Assembly (NCBI RefSeq): GCF_026966905.1
Contig: NZ_JAPUBN010000006.1
Coordinates: forward strand, 124,001-188,000
Source of the DNA: Marinomonas phaeophyticola
GTDB taxonomy: Bacteria > Pseudomonadota > Gammaproteobacteria > Pseudomonadales > Marinomonadaceae
DNA: 64,000 bases
Direction of reading: 5' to 3'
Shown piece after piece: positions 26,085 to 36,403 of the stretch. The notes under the pieces are model-generated. The model was given only the letters and a program-made list of their open reading frames with translations. It did no database searches and was not told the DNA's origin. How positions within the stretch are numbered: the first letter of the stretch is position 1; each line of letters starts with the position of its first letter. A program made the position numbers and the translations under genes.

Positions 26085-27272
26085 TCAGTTTGCGTAACGT
26101 AAGCGCCACTCATTTTCCAATGCTTTTACCCATGAGGAATGTGGTTCGGGAATACTATTGCTTAAATTATCAAGTGTTAAAGTGGCCATACCTCGTTCTT
26201 GAGCATCAAATAATGCCTGTTGCTCTTTCTCTAATTTTTCATAACTCAGGACCGTTAAATCTCCCCATACCTCGCTATCCTGTTTTTTTAACTGAGCTTC
26301 TGGTGATAAGAAGTAATTTGCCACCACTTGAGCACCAGCGGTAGCGGTTGAGTTATAGGGAATGGCTAGGAAATGAGTATTGCTAATAGTGCCCTCATCG
26401 AATATGTATGAACGGACAGTATCAGATAAATTGCCTTTGCTTATTTGAACTGATGCTGCTGAGGTATCAAAACTAAAAGCGAGATCAATTTCTTGGTCAT
26501 CTAATAAACGTATCATTTCTTCCGAACTGGCTGGATAAGTGGTACCACTGCGCCATGTCACTGGGTGTAATTCGTTTAAATAAGTCCATAACGGTTTGGT
26601 GACAGTTTTAAAATCTACATTTTCAACAGGCTGGGAGAGTAGTTCTTTATCTTCAATTAACTCATAAAGTGCTTGTTTTAAAAATGTGGTTCCTAAAAAT
26701 TGCGGCGGTTCAGGGTAGGTTATTCTTCCTGGGTTCGCTTTGGCATAGGCTAATAATTCGGGCATAGACCTTGGTGGGTTGGGAAGTATCTCAGTATCAT
26801 GGATGAAAATAACTTGAGCTTTACCCCATGGTGCTTCCATGCCGTCAACAGGCGTTCCAAAGTCCAGTGTTAGGCTCTTATTGGAAGCTTCATCAATATA
26901 GCGATAGTTTGGTAAAGTGGTGCTAAAAGGGCCATATAAAAAGTTATTGTCTTTCAGAGAACGAAAATTTTCTCCATTCAACCAAATTAAGTCAATTGAG
27001 CCATCATTTTCATTACCGGCGGCTTTTTCAGCTAGTACTCGACCAATAGCATCAGCGGTATCCACTAATTTAATTTGTTTTAGTGTGACTCCATATTTTT
27101 CCTGGATGTTGTTACCGGCCCATTCAATATAATCATTGATGTTTTCAGCGCCACCCCAGGCGTTAAAATGGACGGTTTGTCCCTTAGCTTCATCTAATAT
27201 CGATTGCCAATCACTGGCATAGACAGAGTTTACACTTATGGCAAGCATAGAAAGAGCAAATAGTTTCTTCAT
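26085..27272 (-). CDS. ynjB: ABC transporter substrate-binding protein, YnjB-like
   Basis: The periplasmic binding protein of the YnjBCD system. The signal peptide is MKKLFALSMLAISVNSVYA. The segments QTVHFNAWGG and DGSIDLIWLNGENFRSLKD match E. coli YnjB closely, and YPEPPQFLGTTFLKQALY is also family-like. The ATG at 27272 is preferred because it begins the signal sequence. A 14-bp palindrome (27299-27312) lies 27 bases upstream and may be an operator. The ligand is unknown. Confidence 0.9.
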   Translation of the reverse strand: MKKLFALSMLAISVNSVYASDWQSILDEAKGQTVHFNAWGGAENINDYIEWAGNNIQEKYGVTLKQIKLVDTADAIGRVLAEKAAGNENDGSIDLIWLNGENFRSLKDNNFLYGPFSTTLPNYRYIDEASNKSLTLDFGTPVDGMEAPWGKAQVIFIHDTEILPNPPRSMPELLAYAKANPGRITYPEPPQFLGTTFLKQALYELIEDKELLSQPVENVDFKTVTKPLWTYLNELHPVTWRSGTTYPASSEEMIRLLDDQEIDLAFSFDTSAASVQISKGNLSDTVRSYIFDEGTISNTHFLAIPYNSTATAGAQVVANYFLSPEAQLKKQDSEVWGDLTVLSYEKLEKEQQALFDAQERGMATLTLDNLSNSIPEPHSSWVKALENEWRLRYAN

Positions 27273-27445
27273 GATATAGGTGACCATTTTGCGTTAAAAT
27301 TTGAATTCAAATAAAGTAACTCAATGTTATTTCAAGTATTATTTACACGATAGTACTGTATATGACTTTAAGCTGTTGAAAAAGTTCCCTGACTTTATTA
27401 AACCAACGGCATCAATGGAAAGTATCAATATTTCAAGAGACCAGT

Positions 27446-28591
27446 ATGCCTTATCAAATCATGACACACAATTTGCCGACGGCCACTCTAGGTACAAGTA
27501 GGCTGATCAAAGCCCATCATTTTGGTACCGTGGGTGCGCGTCCGAAAGTGTATTTACAAGCTGGCTTGCACGCAGATGAGTGGCCGGGGTTTTTAGTTCT
27601 AAATGAATTAATTAAACGATTAAGAAAAGCCGACGACGATGGCGCTATTATCGGTGAAATTATTATTGTCCCTGTTGCTAATCCCATTGGCTTAGCGCAA
27701 AACTTCCATGGTTATATTCCAGGACGTTTTGCTTTTAGTGATGGTGGCGGTAACTTTAATCGTAATTGGCCACAAATAGCCGAGAAAGTAGAGCAAAGAA
27801 TACGTCACGATATAGATGGATCGCCGGAAAATAATATTAAATTGATTCGTGAAGTGATCATGGATGAGGTGATGTCTCTTCCGGAAACAACAGAACTGCA
27901 AGGCTTACGTAAAACCTTGATGCTGATGTCTATGGATGCCGATGAAGTGCTGGACTTACATTGCTCTGGCGAAGCGTGTATGCATGCTTATTTACCTCAA
28001 GAGTTCGAAGACTACTTTAAACCTCTACTGGTGCATCTAAAAGCTAAAGTGGGGTTATCTGAATTGGAAACAGGTGCCGCATCGTTTGATGAGACCAATG
28101 TGTCGGTATGGCGTCACCTTAAAAAAGATTTTGCGCATTTGATTCCATGGGGATGTCGCTCTTTGACTCTGGAGTTAAGGGGTGAAAATGACATAACAAA
28201 AGAAATGGCGCTAGAAGATGCCAACGCATTATTTGCCTACTTAATTGATCGAAAAGTCATAGATGCTCCTCCTGTTGAACCACCGGCATCTGATCTCACC
28301 TATTATCCTTTGGATGCGATGGATCTGGTAAAAACCCCTTGCGCTGGTATCGTTTGTTATCACAAAAATATAGGTGATCCAGTAGAAGAAGGTGAGGTAA
28401 TTGGTGAGGTTGTTGATTTAATGAACGACGATGTTGAGCAAAGTGCTCAACTATTGATTGCAAGAACCAATGGAGTCTTGTTTGCTAGATTGCAAAGACG
28501 CTTGGTTATTTGTGGTGAATCCATTGCAAAAATAGCAGGTAAAGAGCATTTGCCGTTTAGAGAAATAGGAAAGCTTTTTGAAGACAAATAA
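27446..28591 (+). CDS. Succinylglutamate desuccinylase/aspartoacylase (M14-like) family
   Basis: A 381-residue zinc hydrolase. The HxxE zinc motif is in AGLHADEWPGFLV, and the third ligand is the His in VLDLHCSGEACMHAYL. NFNRNWP is also family-typical. The C-terminal 70 or so residues (AGIVCYHKNIGDPVEEGEV) look like a small biotinyl/lipoyl-type beta domain common in this family. The activity is deacylation of an amide, but the substrate cannot be told. The stop overlaps the next gene's TTG start by 14 bases, so they are coupled. The gene is divergent from ynjB. Confidence 0.85.
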   Translation: MPYQIMTHNLPTATLGTSRLIKAHHFGTVGARPKVYLQAGLHADEWPGFLVLNELIKRLRKADDDGAIIGEIIIVPVANPIGLAQNFHGYIPGRFAFSDGGGNFNRNWPQIAEKVEQRIRHDIDGSPENNIKLIREVIMDEVMSLPETTELQGLRKTLMLMSMDADEVLDLHCSGEACMHAYLPQEFEDYFKPLLVHLKAKVGLSELETGAASFDETNVSVWRHLKKDFAHLIPWGCRSLTLELRGENDITKEMALEDANALFAYLIDRKVIDAPPVEPPASDLTYYPLDAMDLVKTPCAGIVCYHKNIGDPVEEGEVIGEVVDLMNDDVEQSAQLLIARTNGVLFARLQRRLVICGESIAKIAGKEHLPFREIGKLFEDK

Positions 28592-30877
28592 TTCTCCAGC
28601 ATTTACGGATGAACAGCAACACGTTATCCAACATGATCTAGCATCCCATGCGAAAGTGGTTGCTGTTGCTGGTGCTGGCAAAACCACGACATTAATTGCT
28701 CGTATCGAGTTTTTGTTGCAACAAGGAGTGCCAGTTCAAAAAATTGGTGTTTTTATGTTTAATAAAAGCGCTCAAGAAGAGTTTTTACAAAGATTAACGG
28801 ACTATTTAAATAATCGTGATGTTTTTCAAATTCCGCAAGTGATGACATTTCATAGTTTTGGTCTGAAATTATGCCGTCGTATGGAACAGGCCAATTTACT
28901 AACAAGTGCAGAGCTGATTACCGATGACTTTTCTTTGGTGAGGTTGATTCGTGAAGGTATGCAGCAGCTGGTAAAAAAAGGCAAAAAAGTATCAGCAATG
29001 GATGAAAAAGAATGGTTGGAAGATGCTCTTCTTTTTATTGATCATGTTAAGGCGGCTGCCGAAGATACACAGCTTGTGTATGAACATTCGAGTTTTAATG
29101 CGGATAGAAAATTTTTTCCTGATTTATACAAGGTGCTTGAATCCATTCGAATGCGTCGAAATCAGAGATTTTTTCTGATTTAACCCTAGACCCATTAATT
29201 AAAATTGAGCAAGATCAATTAGCCCAAAATATGTTAGTTCAGGGCTTAGTACCTGATTATGATTACTTGTTAATTGATGAGTTTCAGGACATCAATCCTT
29301 GTCAGTATCGTTTACTTAAAGCGTTATATGCAAACAGTAAATGGATGATTGTGGGCGATGTGCAGCAATGTATATATGAATGGCGTGGTGCCAATCCGAA
29401 TATTATGTCAACAGAGTTTGATCAGGACTTTCAGCAGGACGGTATCAGCGGCGGGTCTGTGTCTAATTATTCTCTAAGTCAGAGTTTTCGCTTTGGACAT
29501 CAAGTTGGGTTAATGGCGTCGAATGTAATTGACCGTAATAGTGCGGACAATTTGGTGATTGGTACAGATAGAGAAACAGAATTTTCCTTCTCCCAAAGTG
29601 AAAAAACCGGTCATGCACTCTTAATGGAATTAAAGCGTTGGCTTGGGCGAGGAGAGCAATTGGATGATGTCGCCGTTTTGGTGCGTTTATACAGTGATAT
29701 GGTGCCGATTCAATTAGCATTAATGCATAAAAATGTTCCTTATCATTTACATGGTGATTCTCCTTTATTAGAAAACCGTCAGATAAAAATGCTACTGGCC
29801 TATTTAGCGGTTATGGCGGATGGTTTTAACCATTCAGACCGATTTCATAATAAACAAGATATAGATTATTTATTGACGGTTCCAAGCCTCACTCTGGCGC
29901 CTGAAGATAAGCGTCGATTTTTTCAGCAATGTCAAATGTCACCCCATTTAATCCCGCAGCTGATTGAAGAGCTAAGTGACCATCAAGAGGGGTGGAAAGG
30001 TAAGAAGTTACTGCAACGTTCTGATTGGTTACGAAGTCTGGTCTTGTATCGCAATGACCCTGCGGCAGGGTTAAAGCATACCATTGAAAAGTTGGGTGTT
30101 TATCGCTATTTTGAAAGTACAAGCAGTAAGGACATTCAAGCAAAAGAGAAAATTGCTACTTGCGAAGCTTTTATAGCTTATGTTCGTGGCGTTGGTGGAA
30201 CGGCGGATGACATTCTTGATCAATTGTTGTCTTTAGCAAAACCGTCTTCAGAAAACGATCATAAGTATGGAGTTCATCTTATGACGATTCATAAGTCAAA
30301 AGGGCTTGAGTTTGGCAAAGTCATTATGACAGGACTGCAAGAAGGGCGGTTTCCTTATTATGAAAAAGAAGCGGATAAAGCTCAAATTGAAGCGGAAAGA
30401 CGGCTCTTTTATGTGGGAATTACTCGAGCTAAAAAGTGCTTAACATTTTTACATCAGCCAACAAAAGCAGAAAACAAACTCTTATTAGAGGGTAAATTGT
30501 CGAGTAAAAGGGCGCCCTCTGCAGAGTTATCTCGCTTTGTCTTTGAGTCGTTCCCTTTTGTAGCGCAGCGAATCATTAAGAATGAAGGTGAGGGTGCATT
30601 AGGAGAGGAGCAAGAAATATTGATGGAACACCCTCAAAAAACGTTGCGTTACCTTGAAAGTGTGGCTTTTAAAACCCGCTCAAAACTGAAAGTCAATGTT
30701 AAAGAGGTGCGTAAGCTTCAAGTTGGAGATCGTGTTAGACATGAGAAGTTCGGTAGTGGCGTTGTATTGAATCAAGATAATCAAGGTAGCAAAATGATTA
30801 TTATTGATTTTGACCAAGAAGGTGTTAAAACATTTAATCCAAAACATACACGCTTGTTAAAAGAAGCAACAAGTTAA
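28578..30877 (+). CDS. UvrD/Rep-type superfamily 1 helicase, frameshifted near 29170
   Basis: A superfamily 1 DNA helicase of about 766 residues, read in two frames. The first part (28578-29183) carries the Walker A-type VAGAGKTTTL and the motif MTFHSFG. The second carries motif II DEFQDINPCQYR, then QQCIYEWRGANPN, motif V MTIHKSKGLEF and motif VI YVGITRAKK. The frames join if the T6 run at 29169-29174 gains one T, giving RFFSDLTLDPLIKIEQDQ. The start is TTG, eight bases after AGGA, inside the end of the upstream gene. Subfamily and role are unclear, but DNA repair is likely. Confidence 0.8.
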
Positions 30878-30932
30878 TTCGGTATGATATTTGTCTGTAA
30901 CACAGTCCAGAATTTTTAATAAGGTACAAATA

Positions 30933-31892
30933 ATGAATTCCATTCCTCTGATCGATTTTGCCTGCTTAAAACATAGCGATGCCAACTTGCGAGCAGCAGA
31001 GATTAAGAAACTGGATCAAGCTTGTCGTGAGGTTGGCTTTTTCTATTTAACAAACACTTCAATTGATACCTCAGTTATGTCACTTCTACAAAGAGCAGCC
31101 GAGCGCTTTTTTACTCTGCCTCAGGAGGAAAAAGAGTCTATTGATATTAAGCACAGCTTGAATCATCGAGGCTATGGTCAAATTGGAGAAGAACAGTTGG
31201 ATGAAATAAGCCAAGCGGATTGGAAAGAAACCTTTGATATGGCATTAGACTTCCCTTTGGATCATGCATTAGCTCAAAAGTATCCAACTATGTATGGTCC
31301 GAATCAATATCCATCTAAAGCCAGCATCGTTGAAGCGTTACAGGAATATTATGTGGCGGCTTTTGATGTGTCACAGGTCGTTCTAAAAGCGATGGCCGAA
31401 GCTTTAGCGTTAGAATCCAACTTTTTCACACAGTGTTTTAAAAATCACGTAACTGTCTTACGCATGATTCATTATCCTCCTAGGCCAGAAGAGAGTCACA
31501 CTAATGGGGCTGGCGCCCATACAGATTACGGCTGTATTACTTTGTTACTACAAGATGATGTTGGTGGTTTACAGGTTAAAAACCGTCAAGGAGAGTGGAC
31601 TGATGCAATTCCAATTAAGGGCTCTTTAGTTGTGAATATAGGTGATTTGATGCAGCGCTGGACAAACGATGAATATGTTTCTACTGCGCATAGGGTAATT
31701 GCTCCTTTAAAAGAGGTTCATCGGTATTCTTTTCCATTTTTTGTGGAGCCAGATTACGAGACCAATGTGAAGTGTGTTGAGTCATGTCAGTCAAAAGAGA
31801 AGCCTGCTAAATATGCGCCAATCTTAAGTGGTGATTGGATTCAATCCCGTTTTGATGCGACTTATGCTTATCGGGAAAAAGAGTCTCTTTAA
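30933..31892 (+). CDS. Isopenicillin N synthase-like 2-oxoglutarate/Fe(II) oxygenase
   Basis: A 319-residue member of the isopenicillin N synthase-like Fe(II) oxygenases. The HxD iron motif is in GAGAHTDYGCITLLLQDD, the distal His is in STAHRVIAP, and the 2-oxoglutarate arginine is in RYSFPFF. The N-terminal domain begins IPLIDFACL. The ATG at 30933 follows AAGGTA, and an upstream in-frame start at 30891 has no such site. Relatives oxidise diverse small molecules, so the substrate is unknown. Confidence 0.88.
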   Translation: MNSIPLIDFACLKHSDANLRAAEIKKLDQACREVGFFYLTNTSIDTSVMSLLQRAAERFFTLPQEEKESIDIKHSLNHRGYGQIGEEQLDEISQADWKETFDMALDFPLDHALAQKYPTMYGPNQYPSKASIVEALQEYYVAAFDVSQVVLKAMAEALALESNFFTQCFKNHVTVLRMIHYPPRPEESHTNGAGAHTDYGCITLLLQDDVGGLQVKNRQGEWTDAIPIKGSLVVNIGDLMQRWTNDEYVSTAHRVIAPLKEVHRYSFPFFVEPDYETNVKCVESCQSKEKPAKYAPILSGDWIQSRFDATYAYREKESL

Positions 31893-31960
31893 GTTTTATT
31901 TATTAAGCGTTGCATTCTATTCTCTACGTTTTTTATGACTTAGAATGCAACCGAATGACA

Positions 31961-32742
31961 TTAAATAGGCGTGTTTTCAAATAAAGCTTGGCTTTCAAAT
32001 GGCGTGCTGGAATTCAAGGTTGCAATATGACCTTGAGGAATAAGGTTCCAGCCATCTCCCGACAGCTCTAACGGTTCTGACCCCACAACAAGATAATCTT
32101 CAAACTGTTTACAATATACGGTAGGAGCATGCTCATCACTGGCGTATCGTATTACCGTTACACTCTCTCCGTTTGAAAGGGCTGAAGCAAATCTCAGTGG
32201 TTCGTCTATATTTTTATCTTGCATGATTTTTTCGATCTGCTTGATCGTCATTGTCAGCGCTTTGTTTATGTCTTCTTCTAAACCGTTAGCGATCATAAGC
32301 AAAAAAATAACTTCTGAGTCGGTTGCACCGCGGCGATAGGAGTATAGGTGTTCGGGTATCAGTCTATCTAGGTGCCAGCGAAGTTTTTCATAACCACCGA
32401 TTTGACCATTATGCATAAATAACCAGTTCTTATAACCAAACGGGTGGCAATTAGAGCGATTGGTTGCTGTACCTGTTGATGCGCGCACATGCGCAAAAAA
32501 AGGTTACTACGAATATGCCCAGCGAGGCTTTTTAAGTTGCAATCGCTCCATGCAGGCATTACTTCATGATATAAGCCTGGCTCTTCTCTTTCATCATACC
32601 AGCCGATGCCAAAACCATCCGCGTTTACCGTTACTTCAGATTTTCTTGCGCTCAAACTTTGATGAACCAGAGAGTGTTCAGGTTCAAACAAAAGTGTTTC
32701 TATGTAAACGGGTTTGCCCTGATAGGCCATCCAACGACACAT
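31961..32742 (-). CDS. Class II glutamine amidotransferase (YafJ-like), frameshifted near 32498
   Basis: A YafJ-like class II glutamine amidotransferase of about 260 residues. Cys2 (MCRWMAYQG) is the expected catalytic residue and GFGIGWYD is conserved. The first frame (32742-32368) is lost at an A7 run (32495-32501). With eight bases the protein reads NLFFAHVRASTGTATNRSNC, which is the family's conserved core. The rest (NWLFMHNGQIGGYEKLR, ATDSEVIFLLM) is in the second frame. Its function is not well known. It converges on the oxygenase gene. Confidence 0.8.
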
Positions 32743-32855
32743 TAAGGTGTTCCTTTAAAAATGAATGACTGCATTAGGTAAGGCATTCATTTATTACCAA
32801 TAAAAGAATGGGCTTAGCAACCTAAGAGTAACAGTGCATTAACTATTTATTAGGT

Positions 32856-32886
32856 GTCCAATTGCACCAACTTGATGCAATTGGAC
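32856..32886. terminator. Hairpin after the 32.9 kb chemoreceptor
   Basis: GTCCAATTGCA (32856-32866) and TGCAATTGGAC (32876-32886) form a perfect 11-bp stem with a 9-base loop, ten bases past the chemoreceptor stop on the minus strand. The T run is weak. Confidence 0.5.
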
Positions 32887-32895
32887 TGGTGACCG

Positions 32896-34563
32896 TTAAA
32901 TTTTGAAGTAACTTATTTTAACGGATAATTGTTCGGCTAACTTATCCAGCTCGGCAGATGAGTCACTGATGGAGTGGATGGACTTCGTTGTTTTATCCGC
33001 AATTTTGCTAATATTCGCAATGTTATTGCTTACTTCAGCGGTGACGCAGGCTTGCTCTTCTGCCGTAGCTGAAATTTGATCATTCATGCTGCGTATTTTT
33101 GAAACAGATACATTGATATTGTCTAAAGATTGCTCTTCGTGTTGTACTTGTTCAACCACATCAATGGATTTCTGATGACTGGAATCCATTGCTTGTACGG
33201 CCAATGACGTTCCTGTTTGTAATTGAACGATCATTTTTTCTATTTGTTGCGTTGCATTTTGTGTGTTTTGGGCAAGTTGGCGCACTTCATCTGCAACAAC
33301 CGCAAAGCCTCTACCTTGCTCGCCAGCACGAGCGGCTTCTATAGCCGCGTTAAGTGCTAATAAGTTGGTTTGTTCAGCGACACCTAAAATCACATTTAAA
33401 ATTTCACTGATTTGATTGGTGTTGGTTTGCAACTCATTCATAGTGTTAGCTGAATCCGATAGTCCTTTAGCAAGGTTGTTAATGGATTTAATTGTACCTA
33501 TAACAATCTCACGACCTTCAGTTGCCGCCAATTCGGCTTCCTGAGCGGCATTACTTGCATCCGCCGTCGAAGAAGAAACATGCATAGCTGTTGCTTGAAT
33601 CTCCTCAATAGCACGATTAATCTGCTGCGTTTCTGATTGTTGCTGATCCACCATGTCAGAAGCGTCGGCAGTGATTTCATTTAGGCTGTGTGCTGCTTGC
33701 GTAAGTTGGTTACTGGATTGAACGACATCCGATAAAATTTCACTGAGCTGAATCACTAGCTTATTCATTGATGTTTCTAGTGCACCAATTTCGTCTCTAC
33801 GGTTGGTTTCAATAATGCCTTCACTCAACTCTCCAGAGGCGATACTCTCTGCACGGGCAACGGCTCTTTTTAAAGGGCCACAAATTCCGTTTACTGTAAT
33901 TAAGCTGAAAATAAGCCCTGCAATGATGAGTGCGGCGGAAATGATTACACTGGTAATGGCTATTTGATCTTGTTTCGATTTTTGTCCTGCAAGAATACTT
34001 TTATCATAGTCATTCAAGGCTTCATTGATAAGTTCCATTTGTTCTGAAATTTCTACTAATACCGCTTGAGCCGTACGACGACTTTTTGCTCCTTTGAAAG
34101 TATTTAATTTCACCCATAACTCATAAGTTGCGTTTGTTGCGGTTAAGAAGGTGTCTTGTTGCTGGTTAAAAGTATCAATGTGTTCTAGTAACGAGGTTAA
34201 TTCATTGTTTTTTGGCATGATGGAAAGAATTTGACGAATATTCTCAAAGCTTAGTTTCAATTCTTCTGTATAGGTTGTGAATTTTTCATGGGATTCAGAG
34301 ACCAAAGCGGTTCCCGCACCCTCAATGCTCTTAGCTAAACTTACTTGGAAGAAGCCTCTTTCAAACTCAACTGACTGGCTCAATAGCAATTGGCGGCTAT
34401 GTTCAATGTTTTTGACCAACTCTAAACTATTGGACGCAGCTTGATTTAATTCGTTGGTAATTGTACGACTGGAGATGGATGATGTGATACTCAATACCGC
34501 TATGGCTATAGAGAACATCACAACGAGCGATAAAATTTTAAAGCGAACGGATAAATAGGACAT
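32896..34563 (-). CDS. Methyl-accepting chemotaxis protein, four-helix-bundle type
   Basis: A 555-residue chemoreceptor. One membrane helix (residues 8-29) precedes a helical periplasmic domain of about 155 residues, a four-helix-bundle-like sensor. A second membrane helix (around [17 protein letters not shown]) and HAMP follow. The cytoplasmic signalling domain has the hairpin tip [20 protein letters not shown]. There is no Cache domain, unlike the receptor at 18.9 kb. The ligand is unknown. It is transcribed alone on the minus strand. Confidence 0.93.
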   Translation of the reverse strand: MSYLSVRFKILSLVVMFSIAIAVLSITSSISSRTITNELNQAASNSLELVKNIEHSRQLLLSQSVEFERGFFQVSLAKSIEGAGTALVSESHEKFTTYTEELKLSFENIRQILSIMPKNNELTSLLEHIDTFNQQQDTFLTATNATYELWVKLNTFKGAKSRRTAQAVLVEISEQMELINEALNDYDKSILAGQKSKQDQIAITSVIISAALIIAGLIFSLITVNGICGPLKRAVARAESIASGELSEGIIETNRRDEIGALETSMNKLVIQLSEILSDVVQSSNQLTQAAHSLNEITADASDMVDQQQSETQQINRAIEEIQATAMHVSSSTADASNAAQEAELAATEGREIVIGTIKSINNLAKGLSDSANTMNELQTNTNQISEILNVILGVAEQTNLLALNAAIEAARAGEQGRGFAVVADEVRQLAQNTQNATQQIEKMIVQLQTGTSLAVQAMDSSHQKSIDVVEQVQHEEQSLDNINVSVSKIRSMNDQISATAEEQACVTAEVSNNIANISKIADKTTKSIHSISDSSAELDKLAEQLSVKISYFKI

Positions 34564-34747
34564 ATTTGCTCTCTAATTATTATGGATGGACAAAATCATC
34601 TAGCAATAAATAGGCCAGATATAAACTGACTACTAAGTCAACCCCTCAAGGTTATGTTGTTAGTTAATTAGTGTAAGCTGAGTAAAAACAAACGTCTATA
34701 GAGAAAATAGAATTAACATTTGTTTTCTGTACAGAAAAGTATGCTGT

Positions 34748-34789
34748 AAAAAATAACGCTTAACCTGCTAACTTTAAACGTTATTTTTT
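34748..34789 (-). terminator. AT-rich terminator after hisI
   Basis: AAAAAATAACG (34748-34758) and CGTTATTTTTT (34779-34789) form an 11-bp stem with a 20-base loop, 33 bases past the hisI stop. On the minus strand the stem ends in a T run. The low GC makes it a moderate call. Confidence 0.55.
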
Positions 34790-34821
34790 ATGATTCAGGA
34801 GGTATTTATTGGAAATAAGTT

Positions 34822-35229
34822 CTATTTTTGAGGGTTGCTATTGATCACAACATGGTTGGCTTCGATTTCAAAAAAGAAACAATTTCTTCTGTTTGTATGG
34901 CAAGCAGCCCCATGCTGATCTACTTTCAATAAGATGCAATCACCATCGCAATCAAAAGAGATGGAAACCAATTTCTGGCGATGACCAGAGCTTTCTCCTT
35001 TTCTCCAATAGGTTTGTCTTGAGCGTGACCAGTAACAAACTTGTCCTGTTTCTAAGGTTTCCTTAATGGATTTTTCATTCATGTAGGCATACATCAATAC
35101 TTCGCCAGTATCGTGTTGTTGGGCTATAGCGCCAATCAGGCCGTTGTCATCTACTTTTAAGTTAGCAAAGATGTCTTCTAAAGAAATTTTGCTGCCTTTT
35201 TCCATTTTTTCGAATTGCTTTAAGCTCAT
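34822..35229 (-). CDS. hisI: Phosphoribosyl-AMP cyclohydrolase HisI
   Basis: HisI opens the adenine ring of phosphoribosyl-AMP in histidine synthesis. The 135-residue protein has [22 protein letters not shown] and WRKGESSGH, all typical. The metal site FDCDGDC and cysteines at ACHTNRRNC match the zinc ligands. No hisE domain is fused and no other his gene is near. It follows a PTPS-like gene by 12 bases on the minus strand. It could be the main HisI or a zinc-stress paralogue; the zinc ligands are intact, and I see no Zur site. Confidence 0.9.
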   Translation of the reverse strand: MSLKQFEKMEKGSKISLEDIFANLKVDDNGLIGAIAQQHDTGEVLMYAYMNEKSIKETLETGQVCYWSRSRQTYWRKGESSGHRQKLVSISFDCDGDCILLKVDQHGAACHTNRRNCFFFEIEANHVVINSNPQK

Positions 35230-35241
35230 GTTAAGTGTGCC

Positions 35242-36105
35242 TTATTTTTCAGTCATTTTTTTGTTTGCGATAGCGCCTTTACCTATGCCTTCGAATGCAT
35301 GAACTTCTATCTCACAGCCAGGATTTTCTTCGGCGAGAACGCTGGCGATATGGTCTGCTATTCGTTCAACAGTTGTGTCACTGTCTATTAGGTAAACGAA
35401 TTTTTCATTAATACTAAGGTCAAATTGACCCTGGTTGCTGACGTAAGAAAATTGGGTGAAACGGTGGCCATCCATTTCTTCAACATCGATCACATCTTCT
35501 TTTGTCCCTAAATAAATGTCTTTCCAGCGCGAAGCCCAATCAACTTCTCGTTCACTTGAACGAATGCCGTTTTTATAAATTTCAATTGTAGAGCGGTGGC
35601 CATGGGCGATGCGTTGGCAGTTACCATCGTGCATTTTTAAACCATGAGTGTAATGATACTGAACACCATCCGCTTTTTCAGGATAAAAATGAATAGACAC
35701 GCTGGAGAATTCGGCCGGAAGTAGCTCCGCTATTTGAGACTCCACCCAACGAGATACTGTGGTGGGTGTTATAGCATCTAGCGGGAGTAATGCAAATGCT
35801 TCATGGGGTGCTACGCAATCAAATTTGTGGCCATTTAAACCATTAAATTTTATGTGTGTGCGCTCATCGTATTTAGTCAGAGAAACAAGAGGGTGGTTAG
35901 TTGGAATGGCGAGGGTGTGATCAAGATGAGCATCTAGCCATTCCTGAATTATTTTTTTAATTATACTAAAATCACAGGCCATGCCTTCGTTATTTAATTT
36001 TTCTTCTAAAATAACATCCGTATGCCAACTTTCTCCTATTAAACCTCGATGCGCGTCATAATATGAAAAATCAACATGCGTGAGATTTTTAACAAATAGT
36101 TTCAC
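35242..36105 (-). CDS. Double-domain 6-pyruvoyl/6-carboxytetrahydropterin synthase-like protein
   Basis: A 287-residue protein with two PTPS-type (T-fold) halves. The first has YDAHRGLIGESWHTDV and DFSIIKKIIQEWLDAHLDHT, in which the metal-binding and catalytic pattern of the family is recognisable. The second has AHGHRSTIEIYKN and a C-terminal PGCEIEVHAFEGIGKGA. Single-domain QueD proteins are about 120 residues, so this is a fused pair. QueD acts in queuosine synthesis, but whether this double form does is unknown. It is coupled to hisI by a 12-base gap. Confidence 0.8.
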   Translation of the reverse strand: MKLFVKNLTHVDFSYYDAHRGLIGESWHTDVILEEKLNNEGMACDFSIIKKIIQEWLDAHLDHTLAIPTNHPLVSLTKYDERTHIKFNGLNGHKFDCVAPHEAFALLPLDAITPTTVSRWVESQIAELLPAEFSSVSIHFYPEKADGVQYHYTHGLKMHDGNCQRIAHGHRSTIEIYKNGIRSSEREVDWASRWKDIYLGTKEDVIDVEEMDGHRFTQFSYVSNQGQFDLSINEKFVYLIDSDTTVERIADHIASVLAEENPGCEIEVHAFEGIGKGAIANKKMTEK

Positions 36106-36236
36106 GAGTAAATAGCTCCAAATAAAATCATTATTTGTATCTTACCGTAAAGCCCAAAGACAGTATCTAACCAGAAAGTGAAAAAACATGATTTATGAAA
36201 GTGATGTAAGTAATTGAACAAGCTTAGCTTTGTGGG

Positions 36237-36264
36237 TTGTAATTATTAAAAAGCTACGTATAAT
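36237..36264 (+). promoter_or_regulatory. Promoter of ffs
   Basis: TTGTAA (36237-36242) and TATAAT (36259-36264) are separated by 16 bases, upstream of the 4.5S RNA by about 30 bases. The TATAAT is perfect. The 5' excess would be removed by processing, as in E. coli. Confidence 0.6.
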
Positions 36265-36293
36265 ACGCCCCAAGATCAAGCGATCTCCTTTAT

Positions 36294-36403
36294 GGTGTCT
36301 CTGCTGGTCCCTTCGCAACAATAATTCGTTAATCTGGTCAGGTCCGGAAGGAAGCAGCCACAGCGGACGATTTGTGTGCCGAAGTGCGGCTGGTGGGGAT
36401 GCC
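36294..36403 (+). ncRNA. ffs: Signal recognition particle RNA (4.5S)
   Basis: The apical domain GGTCAGGTCCGGAAGGAAGC (36337-36356), continuing into AGCC, matches the most conserved part of 4.5S RNA, which binds Ffh. The flanks pair: GGTGTCTCTGC at the start and GGGGATGCC at the end close the long hairpin. A size near 110 bases is typical. The boundaries are estimated from pairing and are not exact. The RNA targets membrane and secreted proteins together with Ffh. Confidence 0.9.

Noticed and set aside
28578..30877. True pseudogene or two separate helicase genes
   Set aside because: All helicase motifs are present in order and one base in T6 joins the frames, as in five other genes here.
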